Assembly: GCA_025506515.1 (NCBI GenBank)
Contig: CM046451.1
Span: 37,587,595 to 37,651,594, forward strand
Origin: Flaveria trinervia
Lineage: Eukaryota > Streptophyta > Magnoliopsida > Asterales > Asteraceae
Direction of reading: 5' to 3'
Length of the DNA stretch: 64,000 nt
Each line of letters begins with the position of its first letter. Positions within the stretch are counted from its first letter, which is position 1. Of the stretch, positions 35,301-46,799 are shown piece after piece. The notes beneath the pieces are model-generated. The model searched no databases. It was not told the DNA's origin and saw nothing but the letters and a program-made list of their open reading frames with translations. The position numbers and the translations under genes were made by a program.

Positions 35301-35827
35301 TCGGCCCCAAAGGAGACCCATGAGAAAGCTGTCAAGAGAATTTTTCGTTATCTTAAAGGCTCATCTTGTTCAGGTCTATGGTATCCATGTGGAAGGAATT
35401 TTGATTTACATGCTTATTCTAACAGTGATTCTAATGGTTGCAGGTAAAACAGAAAATCGGTGTCCGGAGGGTGTCAATACCTGGGTAATTGTCTGGTGTC
35501 TTGGCAGAGCAAGAAACAGACCATTGTCTCTCTTTCTACAGGAGAAGCAGAATACATTGATGCCTCTAGTTGTTGTTCCCAAGTCCTTTGGATACAACAC
35601 CACATGATTGACTACGGAATTAATTTTCTCCACACGCTGTTGTTTTGTGACAACGAAGTTGCATCGGGATTGCTAAAAATCTTATTCATCATTCCCGAAC
35701 TAAGCACATCGAAACACGGATTCATGCAATTCGTGATGCACAAGAAAAGGGTTTTATCGATATTATTCCTATTGATATGAAAAATCAAAAGGCGGATCTT
35801 TTCATGAAAACTTTTGATAAACCTTGA
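35301..35827 (+). pseudogene. Element C RNase H
   Basis: Blocks read EKAVKRIFRYLKG, YSNSDSNGC (where an Asp-containing word is usual), SWQSKKQTIVSLSTGEAEYID and FCDNEVASGL, in changing frames, ending DIIPIDMKNQKADLF...KTFDKP with a stop at 35827. It closes pol. Confidence 0.8.
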
Positions 35828-37344
35828 TTTTATGAATTGATCTCTATGATTGGGCTAATATCCTTTTAAATCTCCTTTCTTTTCTCTTAAATAAAATAAA
35901 AAATAAAGTAAATTATATATAATAATAATAATTTTAATAGTTTTAACCTCTTTTTAAAATATAAAATTATGGGGGAGCACATAAATAACCTGGGTGTCGA
36001 TTTTGAAATGACGAGAAATGATTTTATATCTTCGGATATGTTCATTTTTGCATGATTGGTACTTAAAATGAGAAATGATAGTAACTGATATTGTTATCTG
36101 TTTCACATCTTATTTTTAAGTGCATATAATGGAAAAACAAACAGATTTTTTAACGATATACATGGTAGACTCAGCCTGAAAAATAAAGTAAATAGAAACA
36201 TTTTGATTTAAATTAAATCTCTGCTTAAGGTGTCTGGATTTTCGTGATCATTTTGGCCTGCACGGAAACTGAGTCCCGACAAAAAGTGGATTGAGAATTG
36301 ATCTTATGGCTCATGTTCTATACATTTGTGTCTTGTACATGTGCTAATCTCCTCTGCTGTACGGTGGTACTGACTTGAAGTGGTGATCTCCTCTGCTGTA
36401 CAGTGGTACTGACCTGGAGCTCTTATCAGCACATGATTTAATGGTCATCTCCTTTGTTATATGTAAGTATAGACCTGGAGCTCTCACCATCTTGATCTAA
36501 GTCATGTTAAATCATCTAAATGATGAATTCATAACAAAATGCAATATTCTGTTGATGATCACTTACACAGATCTGCACAAGCCTTGCTCTATAAAGATCT
36601 TAATAAAATTCAAGAAATCCTAAGGTTGGGTGAGGGTTTTTGCCAAATGATTGTGGGGTCCTAACATTCTAAAGTATTTAATAGAACCTTAACGAATGAT
36701 CTGCTGCTTTTTGAAAAAGATAGGGCTTGAGTTTAAGCGGACAATTGTTATTGACTATTTAAGGATTTCAAAATCATTTAAGACTGTGATTCGTTTTAGT
36801 CATCGGTATGATCTCATTGCCGGTCGATGATCTAATTCATCTCTATGCTATACTTATCTTGGGGATGTGATCTCTGATCAATTTTGATCTCAGTTATCAT
36901 TGTGCTTTAATATTTAAAAAAATGTGTCAGCGAAACTATATCTTCGCTAATTGTTTCACTAGACGAAATTGCAATTTTGCTCAGCTTTTTCATCCAATAA
37001 GATGTGTGGCAAAATTACAATTTCACTTAGCGAAACTATTCTTTTGTCTGGCGAAACTATTTGCTATTTAGGTCATTTTGTGAAATTATAACCTGACACT
37101 TTTGCACTTTCGTATATTTCCTATTCTTAGGGCTTTACCGTGACCATTTCTTACGAAATCGTGAATTTCAATTGTTTCTTATGATTGTTGGTTGATTTAT
37201 GTTCGCAAGTGAGTCTCGAACTCAAGACTTTCTTATAATCTTGTTAATAATAACACATTATCAGTTTATTTGATTGTGTCTCTTTGGTGTCTTCACTGTT
37301 CATCCAGCGAAACTACCGATTATCCTGCAAAACTGAACGAAAGG
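35828..37344 (+). other. Element C 3' noncoding region
   Basis: A purine tract TTATGGGGGAGCAC lies at 35967-35980, about 140 bp after RNase H. Three copies of a motif with core CTCTGCTGTACGGTGG are at 36346-36375, 36385-36420 and (degraded) 36446-36480. GCGAAACT words lie at 36915-37075 and 37305-37345. No gene is visible. The region may contain a diverged 3' LTR from about 36910, but I could not align it convincingly to 28600-29068. Confidence 0.55.
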
Positions 37345-37611
37345 TTCCAATAATAATTTGTGGAAAAATAGAACAATTCGAATACCTACACACATAATCG
37401 TACCCTAGCCGTCCAGAGACTCAATAACACATGTTCCAAGTTCATAGATCACAGTTGATCGTGTTCTAATCATTCATAACTTTTCATTAATCTTTAAATT
37501 GATCTTAACTGTGTTCTCCCTGATTGGATCGCCAATCAAATAGAATTCCACACTATTTGAGTTGGTATACATGCAGAATCAGTTAGTACTCTGTACTTAA
37601 ACAGTCCTAAC
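37345..37611 (+). repeat. A-family LTR fragment in plus orientation
   Basis: From aatttgtggaaaaatag to the LTR terminus CAGTCCTAACA it matches the 3' third of the A/B LTR, reversed relative to A and B. It abuts the broken pol of A exactly at the LTR end, as an inserted element would, but its left part is replaced by C-type sequence. Confidence 0.78.
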
Positions 37612-38090
37612 ACCTTTGACAAGAAGCATTGAACTTTAAGATAGGTTGTAGAGGCTTTTCATAGATCCAAGACATATAAGTTATTATATCTTGAAGCTAA
37701 CATTAAGATTTTGTCTTTCAGGATACTATAATCCTTCTTCAATACGTAGCACTTCTTGTTGTCAAAAAAAACTTTGAATCCTTTGTCACATATCTGTGAT
37801 ACTAAAAGCAAGTTATTCTGTAGTTATTGAACATAGTTGACCTTATCAAACTTGACTTTCTAGTTTCCTACTTCGCCTTGAGCGGTGATGTATCTTCCTT
37901 TATTCCCAGCAAATGATACATGTCCCCTTTTAATTTGTTTGACATTGAATAGGAGAGACAAGTTCCAGATCATGTGTCTGGACGCCCCACTATCAACAAT
38001 CCAGGTATTTGTGATAGCACTGTAATGGACACCATGCACATTCAAAGGAAATGATCAATTTACATTTTGGACCCAAGCCTTAACTGGCTT
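37612..38090 (-). pseudogene. Element A protease and integrase start, truncated
   Basis: On the minus strand from 38045: NTWIVDSGASRHMIWN (protease DSG), SFAGNKGRYITAQGEVGN, then broken sequence to a DPRSMKSLY-like stretch. It aligns to B at 13800-14260 and ends abruptly at 37612. Everything of A pol beyond this point is missing. Confidence 0.8.
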
Positions 38091-38252
38091 GGGTGACCCA
38101 AAGGAATCACACATCATAAACTCAACCCACTGTCCATTTGAGGGTGAGGGCATATCATTCTTCTTATCGTTATCATTATCAGAATAAACTTGGCTTTTCT
38201 TTCCATAAGCCTATTTTGTGTAAGGCCTGTTTATGGTAAACAGACGACTGGC

Positions 38253-40876
38253 TTACAGTTTGAACTTTAGGTTCATTAATTCTCTTTGGTGGAGTAATAG
38301 AACTCCTTTTGAAGAACTTGGTTTTGTATGATAAAGTTCAATTTTCTGTCTAGGAGTCTGATAGTAAGGACGGTTAGTAGGTATGTGTCCTCTCTTTCCA
38401 CAACTGTAGCATGATCTCTGTTCTACATGTTGAGGAAACTGTTTATGTGGAATTGAGTGTGATACCGGTATGACATGAGTCTGGTTGGATTTAGTCACTT
38501 CTCCTTTAGATGTTTCACCTTTATTAACCAAATTAATTGTTTTGACGTTTTGAACATCTTTAACATGTCCTTTGGGTGAACTTTGATGACTAAACTGTGA
38601 GTGATTAACTGGTTTAGTCAGTTTGGGTTCTGAAATAGACTTTGGTGAACCTAACCGTACATTAACCCTTTTAAATGTATCATTTAAATTCTCAGTGGGC
38701 ATTTTTCCTTTTGATTTCAAAGTAGCCTCCTTCTGTTTAGTAACAGATTTCACTGGTTTACCAGTGGAATCTGGATCACTAACTAAAGGAGTGGACACCA
38801 CATGATCCTTAATTGGGTTGTTATTTACAGGTTTTCATTTTGTATTTAACATGATCTCATGTGGTGGTGGGATTACTTTGTAACCCAACCCTTCCCCATT
38901 ATTTCATTCTTTCACTAAGTGTTGAACTATGTGAGAAGAACTGGTCCAACTGTGCAGTTTTTGTTTTAAAGAATTTACTTTGACTTCTAAAACTGCTTTC
39001 TCTTTCTTTGTTTCTTCCAAAGAATTTAAATAGAACTTTATATCATTAGCTTGATTAAAAGCACCAACCTCGGTTTCCCGTAGTTGTCTACCTAAAAGTT
39101 CTATTTTTTCTTTATAAATGTGCTCATTTTGTTTCAAAATATGATTAGCTTCTGTGCATAGTTGTAAATCATTTACTAAGCTATCATTGTGGTCTAATAA
39201 CCTAGCAAATTTCAAATCAATGCTTTCTCTAAATTTGTTACATTCATTACAAGCATGTTTTTCAAAAATTTGTTCTTTTGTACTTACCTGTGAAGATTCA
39301 GTTGAATCAGCCATCAATTGAGAATTTGTCTCTTTGGATGCTGGAGATTCTGAACATGTCATTCTGAGTTCTTCTTCAATAAGGTGATTTACAACATTCA
39401 CAACTTCTTCGTTATCTGACATTACTTGTTCAACTATGATTTCACCTTCACTTGCAGAGCCATCATCCAATCCCTCGACATAGGCAATGTTTGATTCACC
39501 CAGAGATACAATACTGAAGGTCCAGTCCTACCCTTCGTCACCTTAAGCAGTCAAGGCCTTTGTCTCTTTGCTTGACGAGGTACTTCCACTCTTGTCTTTG
39601 TCTTGACGGTTGAAGGTTGAGAATGGATTTCCGTTACCTGTTTTCTTGGGCTTTACACATTCACGTTTGAAATGGCCCTTTTCACCACAATTAAAGCAGG
39701 TAACTTTGGTTTTGTCGAAGCCAAACGGTGTGTCTTTTGTGGCTACCAAATTCTGTCCAATCTTTTTCACAAACTATTTTGCCCTTCGGACAGCACTTGC
39801 CAAGGCCCACATAATATCCATTCTCTCTAGTTCATTTTCATCCACCCGCTCGTAATCTTCATCTGCAAGATGGCAATTTCCAATCTTCCCTACAACTAGA
39901 GCATCATAGGAATGAACAACAGCTGCTAGAAGGTCCATGTGCTCCTTTGCAACTTCCACAGTGATATTACCGAGATTCTCGGTCTTCAACTTAGTAGCAT
40001 TTGCTTCAGGCACTATATATTGGGTGCAAGATGACCCTGATGTTTCTGAGCCTGAAGTTGAGGTTTGGAAAGGAACTACTGAACTAGATACAAAGCATTT
40101 TGACGTGGTGCTCCGGAACTGGTTGGAGTGGGAGATGAGTTATAAAGTGAAGGATTCTGGTCGTAGGATCCTTTCTGTGACCGGTACTTCATCCTCAGTT
40201 CCTCCTCCCTTAATTTCAGGATGAAGTCATTTATGTCTAACTTTGCAAGTATATTGTTTTGTCTCAGATTAGAGACAAACAAGTCCCATTTCTCCGGCAG
40301 ACCATCAGCGAAGCTTGACACTTTATCTTCCATAGACGTGATTACTCCATGAGTGTGCAACTCACTCATCAGATGGTAGAATCGATCGATAATATCATCC
40401 AAGCTTTCTTTCCCGATTGATGAGAAGTTATCAAACTCCTTCTTGAGAGCCTTTGCCTTCAATGCCTTCAACGTTGCATTCCCATCATATCTTTTCTCCA
40501 AAGCCTCCTATAGCTTTTTCACCTATTTGTTCTCAGAAAATTGATGAAATATATCTTTCGGTATCGACTGAGTCAATAGAGCATACACCTTCTTTTCAGC
40601 ATTGTACTTAGCTTTCTGCTTGTCAGTCATACCTCCTACAGTTAGCTTAACACCGTCAGCTCCGACCGGCATACTATAACCTGTCTCAATGGATTCCCAA
40701 AGATTGGGATCGACTCCATTTAGATAGATCTCGAACCTCTGTTTCCATTGTGGTTAATCATCTAACGTTATAAGTTTAGGTGGTTTATTGTGATTCCTAA
40801 TTTCATTTTCCAGAAGCAGAAGGTTCTGGATGTGAGAGTCCCTTCCAGCAGTAAAAGCAGAGAACTGATCTTCCAT
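38253..40876 (-). pseudogene. Element A gag
   Basis: It starts MEDQFSAFTAGRDSHIQNLL at 40876, close to B gag. Then come the capsid (KRYDGNATLKALKAKALKKEF near 40490, written here only in part), LREEELRMKYRSQKG, the CCHC knuckle CFNCGEKGHFKREC near 39690, an acidic linker, a coiled coil (38904-39300) and a basic tail with CYSCGKRGHIPTN near 38400, a knuckle whose last Cys is lost. Breaks lie near 40740, 40510, 40070, 39772 and 39540. Confidence 0.86.
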
Positions 40877-40904
40877 CTCTTTAAACTTTGAACTTCAAAA
40901 CTAG

Positions 40905-41258
40905 ACTGGCTCACTCGTGTGAATGGACTAGACGTATGGATCACTCGTGCGAATGAGGTACGCGATTGAAGTGTGCGAATGAATTCATTCGTGCGATTGG
41001 ATTCAGTCATACGTATGGAGAGTGTGATTAGTGACAAGCGAATAGGGTTGTTCAGTCATATGAATGAGTGAGCGACTGAGTTCAATCGTGCGAATGGAGT
41101 GTGCTATTGAGTTCAGTCGTGGGATTGAGCCAATCGTGTGACTGAAGGCTGTTGTTTTTCCAAAATCGAAGGCCTTTGACACTTCAACACAAAAACACGA
41201 TTTTTCAAGAACCCTAATCTGTCGTATACCAAAAAACATAAACTTTGAGACCTGGAGA
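40905..41258 (-). other. Element A 5' leader with palindrome array, left of D
   Basis: Bases 40905-41150 contain about ten CAGTCG/CATTCG-type words. The remainder to 41258 is leader sequence matching B 17310-17420. The leader resumes at 49912 after D. Confidence 0.75.
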
Positions 41259-43347
41259 TGTAAGGCCCCGTTCCCAGAAACCTCACAGTTGGTCAATCAT
41301 AGCAATTAAAACATTAAACATTACAATTAAACAAGCTTAAGCAGTGGAAATAATTTATCAAAAGCCATTCACTTCATTTAAAACACTGTTGTTAAGCAAT
41401 ACATCAGCATTGACTGTTTACAAAAGACTTGTTTATATGCATTACAAAACAACAGCTACGCAGAGTACGAATGGATGTCAGACTTTCCCTGCCGAGTAGC
41501 TTCACCCTCGTGCCATCCTCAGCAATAATTACCTGCCAACTGAAAATGTATAAAAGTCAACGTTGCTGAGTGAGCTCTAGTTTTAGAAGTAATAAAATAC
41601 TTTCTATATGTTGTATGTGAAAATATTCTTTTCTGTAAAATACAACTCTGTACTGTATATGTGACACGCATCAACTATATGAACAAATATTGTTCGTTCT
41701 CTTTACTGTAGACCTTGTCTGTTCTATAAACTTTTATCTTTATGTTTCACTTTTTGTATGGACCAGTGAGCAATACCCCAACTATATGCGCGATGGAAAA
41801 CGGGTGATGGGCCATCTATATCCCTCGAAAGGGTCAACTGTATCCCTCGAAAGGGTCAACTAAATATCCCTCGAAAGGGTTCTGTGTACTATGTACAAGG
41901 CCAACCCAATCACCCAGGACACGCTACAAAGGTCCTGCCAATCTCAATTGATTGACCCTATGTGCATAATAGGATAGCTAACCCGCAGCACAGTTGAGCT
42001 AACGACAACATGGTTGTGTACCTCCTCTAAGCTTGCAAGACTTGTTAACATTTCATTAATGTTCCTCTTATTTTCTTTATTGCTCTTTCACTTTATTATT
42101 ACGATATACTTTACGTTACGATAATAGCATACCACGTAAAGTCACATGCTATAAGTAATAATAATAATAGCAATAACAATAATAAGGAACAATCGTAATC
42201 AATCATATCATGCATGAAACAACATCATTAATAAGCCCTTAGCCAACCTCAGTCAAAACCCTAAGGCACAGACTCCCAGAAAAATTCTATAAAAAATTCT
42301 AAGTCTTAGGCGCATGGGAACTATTTGGGCGCTTGAGCTCTATTCGGGCGTTTCATCATTATGTAGGCGTATCAGCCAACACTTAAAACATTTTTCACTT
42401 TAGGCGCATGAACTATTCAGGCACATGGGCATTATTTGTGCGTATGAACACTTAGACGCATGAGTAATCAGGCGCATGGACACTTAGGTGCATGAGCCAC
42501 TTGGGCGCATGGGCACTATTGAGGTGCATGGCCCTACACTTAGTCGTCCAGCTAACATTTCTAGGCGCATGGGTCGCTGTTCAGGCGCATGGGCTGTACT
42601 TAATCATTTCTAAGGCAATCTTAGGCGCATGGGCTACTATTTGGGCGCATCGATTACACTTAGTTCTTTCTAAGGCATTTTCAGGCGCATGAGCCTTATC
42701 TAGGCGCATGGACCTTCTGTTCGACATGTTTCCGGTATGTTTCAACCCAGTCATCAAATCCATCTGTTCTAAGCTTAATATGGCTATTCTAAACATGAAT
42801 AACCTATAAGCATTCAAGAATCACATTCATTCATGCACAATACATACGGGCATACATACTCAAACATTTGAAAATCTTTTACATACATTTTCAGCCCCAA
42901 AGATGTTTGAAAACAAGTAAAACCCGAGGTCTAGAACTCACCTGGTGCAACTTGGGTGTTCTTCCTTTTTACCCACTTGCTATGAGTTCAAAACACCTAG
43001 AAACAACATCCAAACACACACACACACCCGAGCACAAACACAACCCATAAGCACATAAGCATGTAACCGGGATAAAACCCATCATAAACACTTAAAAACC
43101 ACGAATTCTTACCTTGAATTCGACTTCTCTTCTTCTTCTTGTCTTCAACCGAGAGTTTTCTCTACTCTCTCTCTCTAAAATCGAAGAAGATAGTGATGTG
43201 AAGTGGGGGTGGGCGGCCATGCCCACCTTTACACCAACTTTTCAAATTTTTGTCCTTTTGGACACTTTTGGTCCCTCCACTTGGACCTGATAGCTTTTCT
43301 TTATTTTTATTCCTCCTATCTTGCCTTAAAAAAGGCCGGGTGTTACA
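41259..43347 (-). repeat. Element D 3' LTR (2089 bp)
   Basis: TGTAAGGCCCCG ... GGGTGTTACA. It contains three tandem ATCCCTCGAAAGGGT hairpin units (41817-41881) and a GGCGCATG word array (42300-42720). It is about 480 bp longer than the other LTR because 42530-43015 is absent there. Confidence 0.9.
42300..42720. repeat. GGCGCATGRGCC near-palindrome array
   Basis: About 18 words such as AGGCGCATGAGCC and GGGCGCATGGGC lie at irregular 15-40 bp spacing. The centre CATG is palindromic and the flanking GGC/GCC pair. The other LTR keeps about ten copies (49350-49575). Confidence 0.82.
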
Positions 43348-43361
43348 AGTCCACCCCCTTA
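43348..43361 (-). other. Element D polypurine tract
   Basis: On the minus strand it reads TAAGGGGGTGGACT, directly before the 3' LTR start TGTAACACCC. Confidence 0.85.
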
Positions 43362-43399
43362 TATAGGTTTCGTCCCCGAAACCTGTTATTCCTCGAACA

Positions 43400-44954
43400 G
43401 ATGAGGATAATGCTGCCTCATCTCCTCCTCAGTCTCCCATGTAGACTCGGATCCCTTTCGGTGCTTCCACTATACACGCACAAGAGGAATCACTTTATTT
43501 CTCAGCCTCTTCTCTTTATGATCGATGATTGCCACTGGTTGCTCCACATAATTGAGCCTTTCACCCACCTCGATATCCTCCAGCGGAACAATCATGCCTT
43601 CATCAGGTATACACTTTCTCAGATGAGACACATGGAATGTCGGGTGAATCCCACTTAACTCATCCGGTAATTCCAACCTATAGGCCACCTCTCCTACTCG
43701 AGCAATGATTCGGAAAGGGCCTATATATCTTGGGCTCAACTTGCCCCGCTTCCTGAATCTGATGATACCCTTCCAAGGTGAGATCTTCAACATAACCCAG
43801 TCATCCACCTGGAATTCAATTGGTCTACGTCGTTTATCGGCATACGACTTCTGTCTATCTTTGGCTACCTTCATGAAGGCTTTAATCTTTTCAAGCTTCT
43901 CAGTTGTAGCCTCGATTACCTTGACGCTTCCCAACTCTTTCTGACCAATGTCACCCCAACAAATGGGTGTTCTGCATCTCCTACCGTATAGCATCTCATA
44001 TGGTGGCATACCAATGCTGGCATGATAGTTGTTGTTGTATGAGAATTCGGCTAACAGTAAGTGGTCGTCCCAACTTCCACCAAAATCGATTACACATGCC
44101 CGAAGCATGTCTTCCAACGTCTGAATGGTCCTCTCTGACTGACCATCAGTTTGGGGATGATAAGCCGTGCTAATATGTAACCTCGTCCCCATGGCATCGT
44201 GGAATTTCTTCTGGAATTTAGACGTAAATCGGGTGTCGTGATCAGACACGATAGACACCGGCACACCATGATGAGTTACAATCTCCTTGATGAACAGCTC
44301 AGCCAACCTTTTCGATGAATATGTCTCACGGATCGGTAGGAAGTGAGCACTCTTCGTCAAGCGGTCAACAATCACCCATATGGCATCGTACCCCTTCGGA
44401 GTACGTGGTAGCTTTGTAATGAAATCCATGGTGATGTGCTCCCACTTCCATTCTCGTATATCCAAAGGTTGGATCTTCCCATACGGCTTTTGATGTTCCG
44501 CCTTCACTTGCAAACAAGTAAGGCACTTGCTCACATACTCCACCACGTCACGCTTCATACTCGGCCACCAATAATCCTTCTTCATGTCTTGGTACATCTT
44601 TGTGGCACCGGGATGGATAGAATATCGGGTCTTGTGAGCTTCATCCATAATCTTCACACGTAGATTTCCGAAACGAGGAATCCACACCCGTCCAAATCGA
44701 GTTTTAACGCCTAGCGTGTTTTCACTCAATTCCCTAACTAGACCTCTCATTCTTTCAGAGTTTAAATGATCTTCTTTTAATGCCTCATCCTGAAACTCCT
44801 TGACTTGCTTCATTACATCAGAGGTCATGATTAATTGGTATGCTTTCACCCAAATCGGCTCGGGCCTCTCCTTCCGGCTAAGAGCATCGGCCACCACGTT
44901 GGCTTTGCCCGGATGGTAATGGATCTCGCAATCATAATCCTTTATAAGCTCCAA
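43400..44954 (-). pseudogene. Element D RNase H end and integrase
   Basis: A 494-codon open frame from 44954 begins in the RNase H tail (GKANVVADALSR), then shows the integrase zinc region (CLTCLQVKAEHQ), the catalytic core (WEHITMDFITKLP, VSDHDTRFTSKF, and the Glu in DGQSERTIQTLE) and a C-terminal GPF/Y-like segment (RYIGPFRIIARVG). The three acidic residues are present. The frame stops at 43470, and matching sequence continues (WKHRKGSESTWETEEEM) in another frame to about 43400. This is the best-preserved enzyme of D. Confidence 0.93.
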
Positions 44955-45972
44955 CCATCACCTCTGCCTCATGTTCAAATCTTTTTGCTCGAAGAAGTAC
45001 TTCAGGCTCTTGTGGTTCGTGAAAATGGTGCACTTCATCCGTACAGATAGTGCCTCCAAATCTTTAGTGCAAACACCACGTCCGCTAGCTCCAAGTCATG
45101 AGTAGGGTAGTTGACCTCATGAACTTTCAACTGTCAGGATGCATAGGCTATAACCTTCCCCTTTGCATTAATACGCACCCCAACACTAAGTAAGAAGCAT
45201 CTGAGTATACTACCAAATCCTCGCTTCCTTCGGGTAACGACAAGACAGGAGCTTGAGTCAACCTTACCTTTAACTCCTCGAACGCCTGTTCTTGGGCTTG
45301 ACCCCACCTAAACTTTACATCCTTTCGGGTCAACTTGGTCAGTGGAGAAGCGATCCTCTGGAAAAGCCCTGAATGAACTTCGATAATAACCCGCCAACCC
45401 CAAGAAACTACGAATCTCGGATGGCGTCCTTGGAGACTTCCATTGCATCACAGCCTCCACCTTAGCAGGGTCTACCATAATCCCCTCTGGGTTTATCACG
45501 CGACCCAAGAATTGAACTTCGCGTAACCAAAACGCGCACTTGGAGAATTTTGCATACAACTTCTCCCTTCTTAACGTCTCCAGGACCTCCCGAATGTGGC
45601 TGGCATGCTCAATCTCACTCTTTGAATAAATCAGGATATCATCAATAAACACAATCACTGATTTATCTAACATTGGCCGACACCCTCGATTCATCAGATC
45701 CATAAAAGCAGCTGGCGCATTGGTCAAACCAAACGACATAACGAGGAACTCATAGTGACCGTAGCACGTGCGAAAAGCTGTTTTAGGAATGTCCTGCTCC
45801 TTCACTTTTAGCTGATGGTAACCAGATCGAAGATCTATCCTCGAAAACCAACTGGCACCTTGGAGCTGATCAAACAGATCGTCTATCCTTGGTAAGGGGT
45901 ATCGGTTCTTTACCGTTAACTTGTTCAGCTCTCAGTAGTCAATACACATTCTCATACTACCGTCTTTCTTCT
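44955..45972 (-). pseudogene. Element D reverse transcriptase and RNase H
   Basis: RT shows MCIDY followed by a stop at 45932-45934 where the family continues with ELN, then FRTCYGHYEFLVMSFGLTNAP and the catalytic box VFIDDILIYSKS near 45650. RNase H starts near 45333 (FEELKVRLTQAPVLSLPEG, VVYSDAS) and breaks near 45150 and 44955. Confidence 0.88.
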
Positions 45973-46760
45973 TCACAAACAGGACCAGAGCTCCCCAGGG
46001 AGAGATACTTGGTCTAATGAACCCTTATCGAGCAGCTCTTGCAACTGTTCCATGAGTTCTTTCATTTCTGTGGGATCTAATCGATACGGTGCTTTGGCAA
46101 CGGGTTGGGCACCAGGTATCAAGTCAATTTGGAATTCAATCTCGCGATCCGGTGGCACGCCGGGTAAGTCTTTCGGGAATACGTTCGGAAAGTCACACAC
46201 AACTGGTACATCAGATAGTTGCGGTGTTGGCGCGTCCACATCCTTTATGTAGGCCAAGTAGGCACTACAACCACGCCTCAAGCACTTTCCCACCACCGCC
46301 ATCAAAATCACCTTCGGAATCGTCATGACGCGATCTCCATAAATCGTAACCAAACTCCCATCAGACGTAACTAATCGAATCATCTTCTTGCGGCACACAA
46401 TATTTGCTTCATAGGTTGCTAGCCAGTCCATCCCTAGTACTACATGAAATCCACCTAGGGGTATCACGTGTAACCTAGCAGCAAACCAATGGCCTTCTAG
46501 TTCTATGGCACAGTCCTCTATAACATCAGTAATTCTAGTGGACTTACCAATAGCAGTTTCTATATCAAATGATGCACTGACCTTTCTACTGATAACAGGC
46601 AACTTAGCACAGAAAGTAGTAGAAATAAAACTCCTACTAGCACCAGAATCAAACAATATAGAGGCATAAGTTTGGTTTACCAGAAACATACCTGACACAA
46701 CATCGGGATCAGCTCTGGCTTCCTCCTAGGTCATGGTATAAGCTCTAGCACCTTCCCTCT
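45973..46760 (-). pseudogene. Element D protease and RT start
   Basis: The frame shows ILFDSGASRSFIS (catalytic DSG), VVLGMDWL and, after a linker, VVCDFPNVFPKDLPGVPPDREIEF, the conserved Ty3-gypsy entry to RT, then YRLDPTEMKELMEQLQELLDKG. It loses frame before the RT fingers at about 45990. Confidence 0.88.
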
Positions 46761-46799
46761 GCCCTCCTTCCTCCGACTTCTTCTTCTCTGCCCCAGAGC

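Larger units (their letters stand above)
28600..37344 (+). mobile_element. SIRE-like copia element C, chimeric at its right end
   Basis: Plus-strand copia with a 5' LTR ending at 29068, primer site, gag with two zinc knuckles, protease, integrase, RT, RNase H, a purine tract and a 0.9-kb 3' noncoding region, all degenerate. The left edge is approximate. On the right, C-type sequence with GCGAAACT words runs to about 37344 and then switches to an A-family LTR fragment. No target duplication could be found. C has no ORF3. Confidence 0.75.

Noticed and set aside
37345..37611. This LTR fragment as the normal 3' LTR of C
   Set aside because: Its end CAGTCCTAACA does not match the end of the C 5' LTR (GGACCAACA at 29068), and it clearly matches A/B LTRs.
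43203..43658. Plus-strand ORF over the D LTR and integrase end
   Set aside because: It is antisense to the well-supported integrase and LTR of D and crosses the LTR boundary.
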